DNA of 64,000 bases from an uncultured Woeseiaceae bacterium (GTDB lineage Bacteria; Pseudomonadota; Gammaproteobacteria; Steroidobacterales; Woeseiaceae): assembly GCA_945788625.1 (NCBI GenBank), contig CALZMQ010000019.1, positions 124,001 through 188,000 on the forward strand. The letters are read 5' to 3'. Positions 61,828 to 64,000 of this stretch are shown here, one piece after another (positions within the stretch are counted from its first letter, which is position 1; each line of letters starts with the position of its first letter). Made by a program: the position numbers and the translations under genes. The notes beneath the pieces were generated by a model. The model was not told the DNA's origin. It saw nothing but the letters and a program-made list of their open reading frames with translations, and made no database searches.

Positions 61828-64000
61828 ATGATGCTCAAAATCAAACCGTCGGTCAGTCGTCATCTCGAGATGATCAAGCTGGCCGCAATGGCAATGGCAG
61901 CCTCGCTGCTCTTTTTGGGCGCTACTGCCAGCGCACAGGAAGGCAATCGGTTGCAAGACATTCAGGTGCAGAGTCTGCCAGGGGAGCGAATCGAGTTAAC
62001 GCTGGTCATGAGCGACACGGCCCCCGAGCCGCTGGCGTTCACGATCGAGAATCCCGCGAGGATTGCCCTCGACCTGCCGAATACCACTCTCGGCTTGAGT
62101 TCGCGTCGGCGCGACGTAAACCTCGGGCCGCTCGAAACGGTCCTTACGGCCGAGGCCAACGGCCGCACCCGCGTGGTGCTCAACCTCGATTCCATGGTTG
62201 CTTACCAGACTCGCCGCAGCGGCAATACGATTGTCGTGAGCCTGGGTGAAGCGGATGACTACAGCGCAGGTACTACCCAGTTCGCCAGCGCACCGGCATC
62301 TGCTCCCCGCTCTTACGCAGCGCCTGGCAGCCGCTCGATTTCAAGCGTCGATTTCCGCCGCACCCGCGACGGTGGCGGACGCGTTATCGTCAACCTGACC
62401 GATCCGTCCACGCCAGTCGATATCCGCCAGGAAGGCGGCCGTGTCGTTGCAGTCTTCAAAGACACGAGCCTGCCGGCCGAGCTGATGCGCCGCCTGGACG
62501 TCATGGACTTCGCAACACCCGTAACGACGGTAGACACGCTGCGCACGAATCTCGACACGCGCGTCGTTATTTCGGCCGATGGCAAGTATGAGCAGCTTGC
62601 GTATCAGTCGGACAACGAGTTCACGATCGAAATCAACCCGACACCGGAAGAAGGCACCGAGGAATCGAGCCTGTTTTCCGAGACCAAGGAATACGAAGGC
62701 CAGCGCCTGACACTGAATTTCCAGGACATCGAAACCCGTGCCGTACTGCAGCTGCTTGCGGAAACCTCGGGCAAGAATATCGTTGTCTCGGATACGGTCC
62801 AGGGCAACGTAACGTTGCGCCTGCGTAATGTTCCGTGGGACCAGGCTCTCGACATCGTCATGACGACCAAGGGCCTGGACATGCGCCAGAACGGTAACGT
62901 CATCATGGTTGCCCCGGCAGAAGAAATCGCTGCGCGCGAAACGGCGGACCTGGAAGCGAAACTGGCGATCAGTGAACTCGAACCGCTGTACTCCGAGTTC
63001 CTGCAGGTCAATTACGCGAAGGCGAGCGACCTGTCTTCGCTGATTACCGCCGAAGGCGGCGGCAATCCGCTGCTGTCGGAGCGCGGCAGCATCGGCGTAG
63101 ACGATCGCACCAACACGTTGCTGGTGCAGGATACTGCGGAGCGGTTGCAGAACATTCGCCGCATGGTCCGCACGCTCGACATCCCGATCAAGCAGGTATT
63201 GATCGAGTCACGCATCGTTGTCGTTAACGACGACTTCAGCCGCGATCTCGGCGTACGTCTCGGCATGTCCGCGTTCAACCTGAGCAACACGGGCCTGACC
63301 ACGATATCCGGCTCCGGCGAAGGTACCGATCACATTATCGACACCTTCCTCGAGAACGCAGCGGACCCGACCAGTACGACCCTGCTCGAGTATCCGCCGC
63401 TCGGCGAACGCTACAACGTCAGCGTACCTATTGCTGACGCTGCAGGCCGGTTCTCGCTGGCGGTACTGGAGAACGATTACCTCGTCGACCTGGAGCTGAC
63501 GGCACTCGAGGCTGAAGGCCGCGGCGAGATCGTATCGACTCCGCGCGTCATTACGGCGAACCAGAAAGAAGCCACGATCAAACAGGGTGTGGAAATTCCG
63601 TACCAGCAGTCGGCTTCTTCGGGTGCAACCACCATTCAGTTCAAAGAGGCGGTCCTCGAGCTGGTGGTAACGCCGCAGATTACGCCGGACAACAACATCA
63701 TCATGGATCTGCGAGTGAGCAAGGACAACGTGGGCGAGATCATCTCGACCGGCGGTCTTGGCGGCACCGTACCCAGTATCGATACGCGCTCGGTCGAGAC
63801 GCAGGTGCTCGTTGCTGACGGACAGACCGTGGTACTTGGCGGCATCTACGAGACGGAACGTCGCGAGACGATCAAGAAGGTTCCGGTGCTCGGCGACATT
63901 CCGTTCGCCGGCGCATTGTTCCGCAGCAAGCAGCGTCTGGACAACAAGGCCGAACTGCTGATCTTTGTAACGCCGAGGATTCTCGAAGAAGGTTCCACCA
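61828..64000 (+). CDS. pilQ: Type IV pilus secretin PilQ (3' end beyond window)
   Basis: The visible 724 residues form almost the whole outer-membrane secretin. A signal peptide (LAAMAMAASLLFLGATASA) is followed by two AMIN domains (about residues 35-130 and 165-265) that bind peptidoglycan, an STN/N0 domain (LNFQDIETRAVLQLLAETSG, near 295-365), an N1 domain and the secretin core with VETQVLVADGQTVVLGGIYETERRETIKKVPVLGDIPFAGALFRS. It continues past position 64000 at LIFVTPRILEEGST, so only a few residues are missing. AGGA precedes the ATG at 61828. Confidence 0.96.
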   Translation, partial: MMLKIKPSVSRHLEMIKLAAMAMAASLLFLGATASAQEGNRLQDIQVQSLPGERIELTLVMSDTAPEPLAFTIENPARIALDLPNTTLGLSSRRRDVNLGPLETVLTAEANGRTRVVLNLDSMVAYQTRRSGNTIVVSLGEADDYSAGTTQFASAPASAPRSYAAPGSRSISSVDFRRTRDGGGRVIVNLTDPSTPVDIRQEGGRVVAVFKDTSLPAELMRRLDVMDFATPVTTVDTLRTNLDTRVVISADGKYEQLAYQSDNEFTIEINPTPEEGTEESSLFSETKEYEGQRLTLNFQDIETRAVLQLLAETSGKNIVVSDTVQGNVTLRLRNVPWDQALDIVMTTKGLDMRQNGNVIMVAPAEEIAARETADLEAKLAISELEPLYSEFLQVNYAKASDLSSLITAEGGGNPLLSERGSIGVDDRTNTLLVQDTAERLQNIRRMVRTLDIPIKQVLIESRIVVVNDDFSRDLGVRLGMSAFNLSNTGLTTISGSGEGTDHIIDTFLENAADPTSTTLLEYPPLGERYNVSVPIADAAGRFSLAVLENDYLVDLELTALEAEGRGEIVSTPRVITANQKEATIKQGVEIPYQQSASSGATTIQFKEAVLELVVTPQITPDNNIIMDLRVSKDNVGEIISTGGLGGTVPSIDTRSVETQVLVADGQTVVLGGIYETERRETIKKVPVLGDIPFAGALFRSKQRLDNKAELLIFVTPRILEEGST

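Noticed and set aside
1-64000. tRNA, rRNA, prophage or insertion sequence
   Set aside because: No cloverleaf, rRNA block, integrase or transposase was seen on either strand; a tRNA scan was not possible by eye and should be run.

Overview
The window is GC-rich, dense chromosomal DNA from a gammaproteobacterium. The evidence is conserved neighbourhoods: mrcA divergent from pilMNOPQ; spoT-rpoZ-gmk-yicC facing rph-rdgB-hemW; tatABC; an aa3-type oxidase cluster; trkH-trkA; uvrD. TonB-dependent uptake, AbgT, POT and M2 peptidase genes suggest a free-living, probably marine, protein- and peptide-using heterotroph, perhaps near Woeseiaceae or Steroidobacterales. That placement is inference. No rRNA, tRNA, CRISPR, prophage or transposase gene was recognised.

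Layout. 0-9 kb: end of a possible methyltransferase gene, a secreted protein with six Kazal inhibitor domains, then a minus-strand run of POT transporter, M2 dipeptidyl carboxypeptidase, AbgT transporter and HerA-type ATPase, which looks like peptide uptake and hydrolysis. 8.8-10.8 kb: tatABC and dtd. 11-24 kb: a TRAP binding protein fused by overlap to a FAD amine/amino-acid oxidase-like gene, a TonB receptor divergent from an RpiR regulator, a less GC-rich stretch (Sel1 protein, broken small lipoprotein gene, pentapeptide-repeat membrane protein), the TRAP permease pair dctQM, and trkH-trkA. 24-31 kb: uvrD, a TPR/beta-barrel protein, and an operon of FkbM methyltransferase, ECF sigma factor, membrane anti-sigma-like protein and an extremely acidic exported protein. 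31-33.5 kb: a two-subunit molybdenum hydroxylase of the isoquinoline oxidoreductase type.

33.5-40 kb: cytochrome c oxidase subunits with ctaG, surf1, a Sco-like protein and ctaB, but no ctaA. 40-53 kb: bioC, comF, ubiA, recG, ridA, spoT, rpoZ, gmk, yicC, a PP2C phosphatase, rph, rdgB and hemW. 53-56 kb: an AT-rich gap with three DnaA-box matches, rpmE, gltA, a compound inverted repeat and a conserved unknown gene coupled to mrcA. 59-64 kb: type IV pilus assembly genes pilMNOP and pilQ, the last cut by the window end.

The parts that need a second look are the sigma/anti-sigma/acidic-protein operon, the 39-bp perfect inverted repeat near 55.2-55.5 kb whose interior resembles the spoT-rpoZ gap, the DnaA-box cluster before rpmE, the duplicated TonB-box segment, and REP-like hairpins that abut stop codons.
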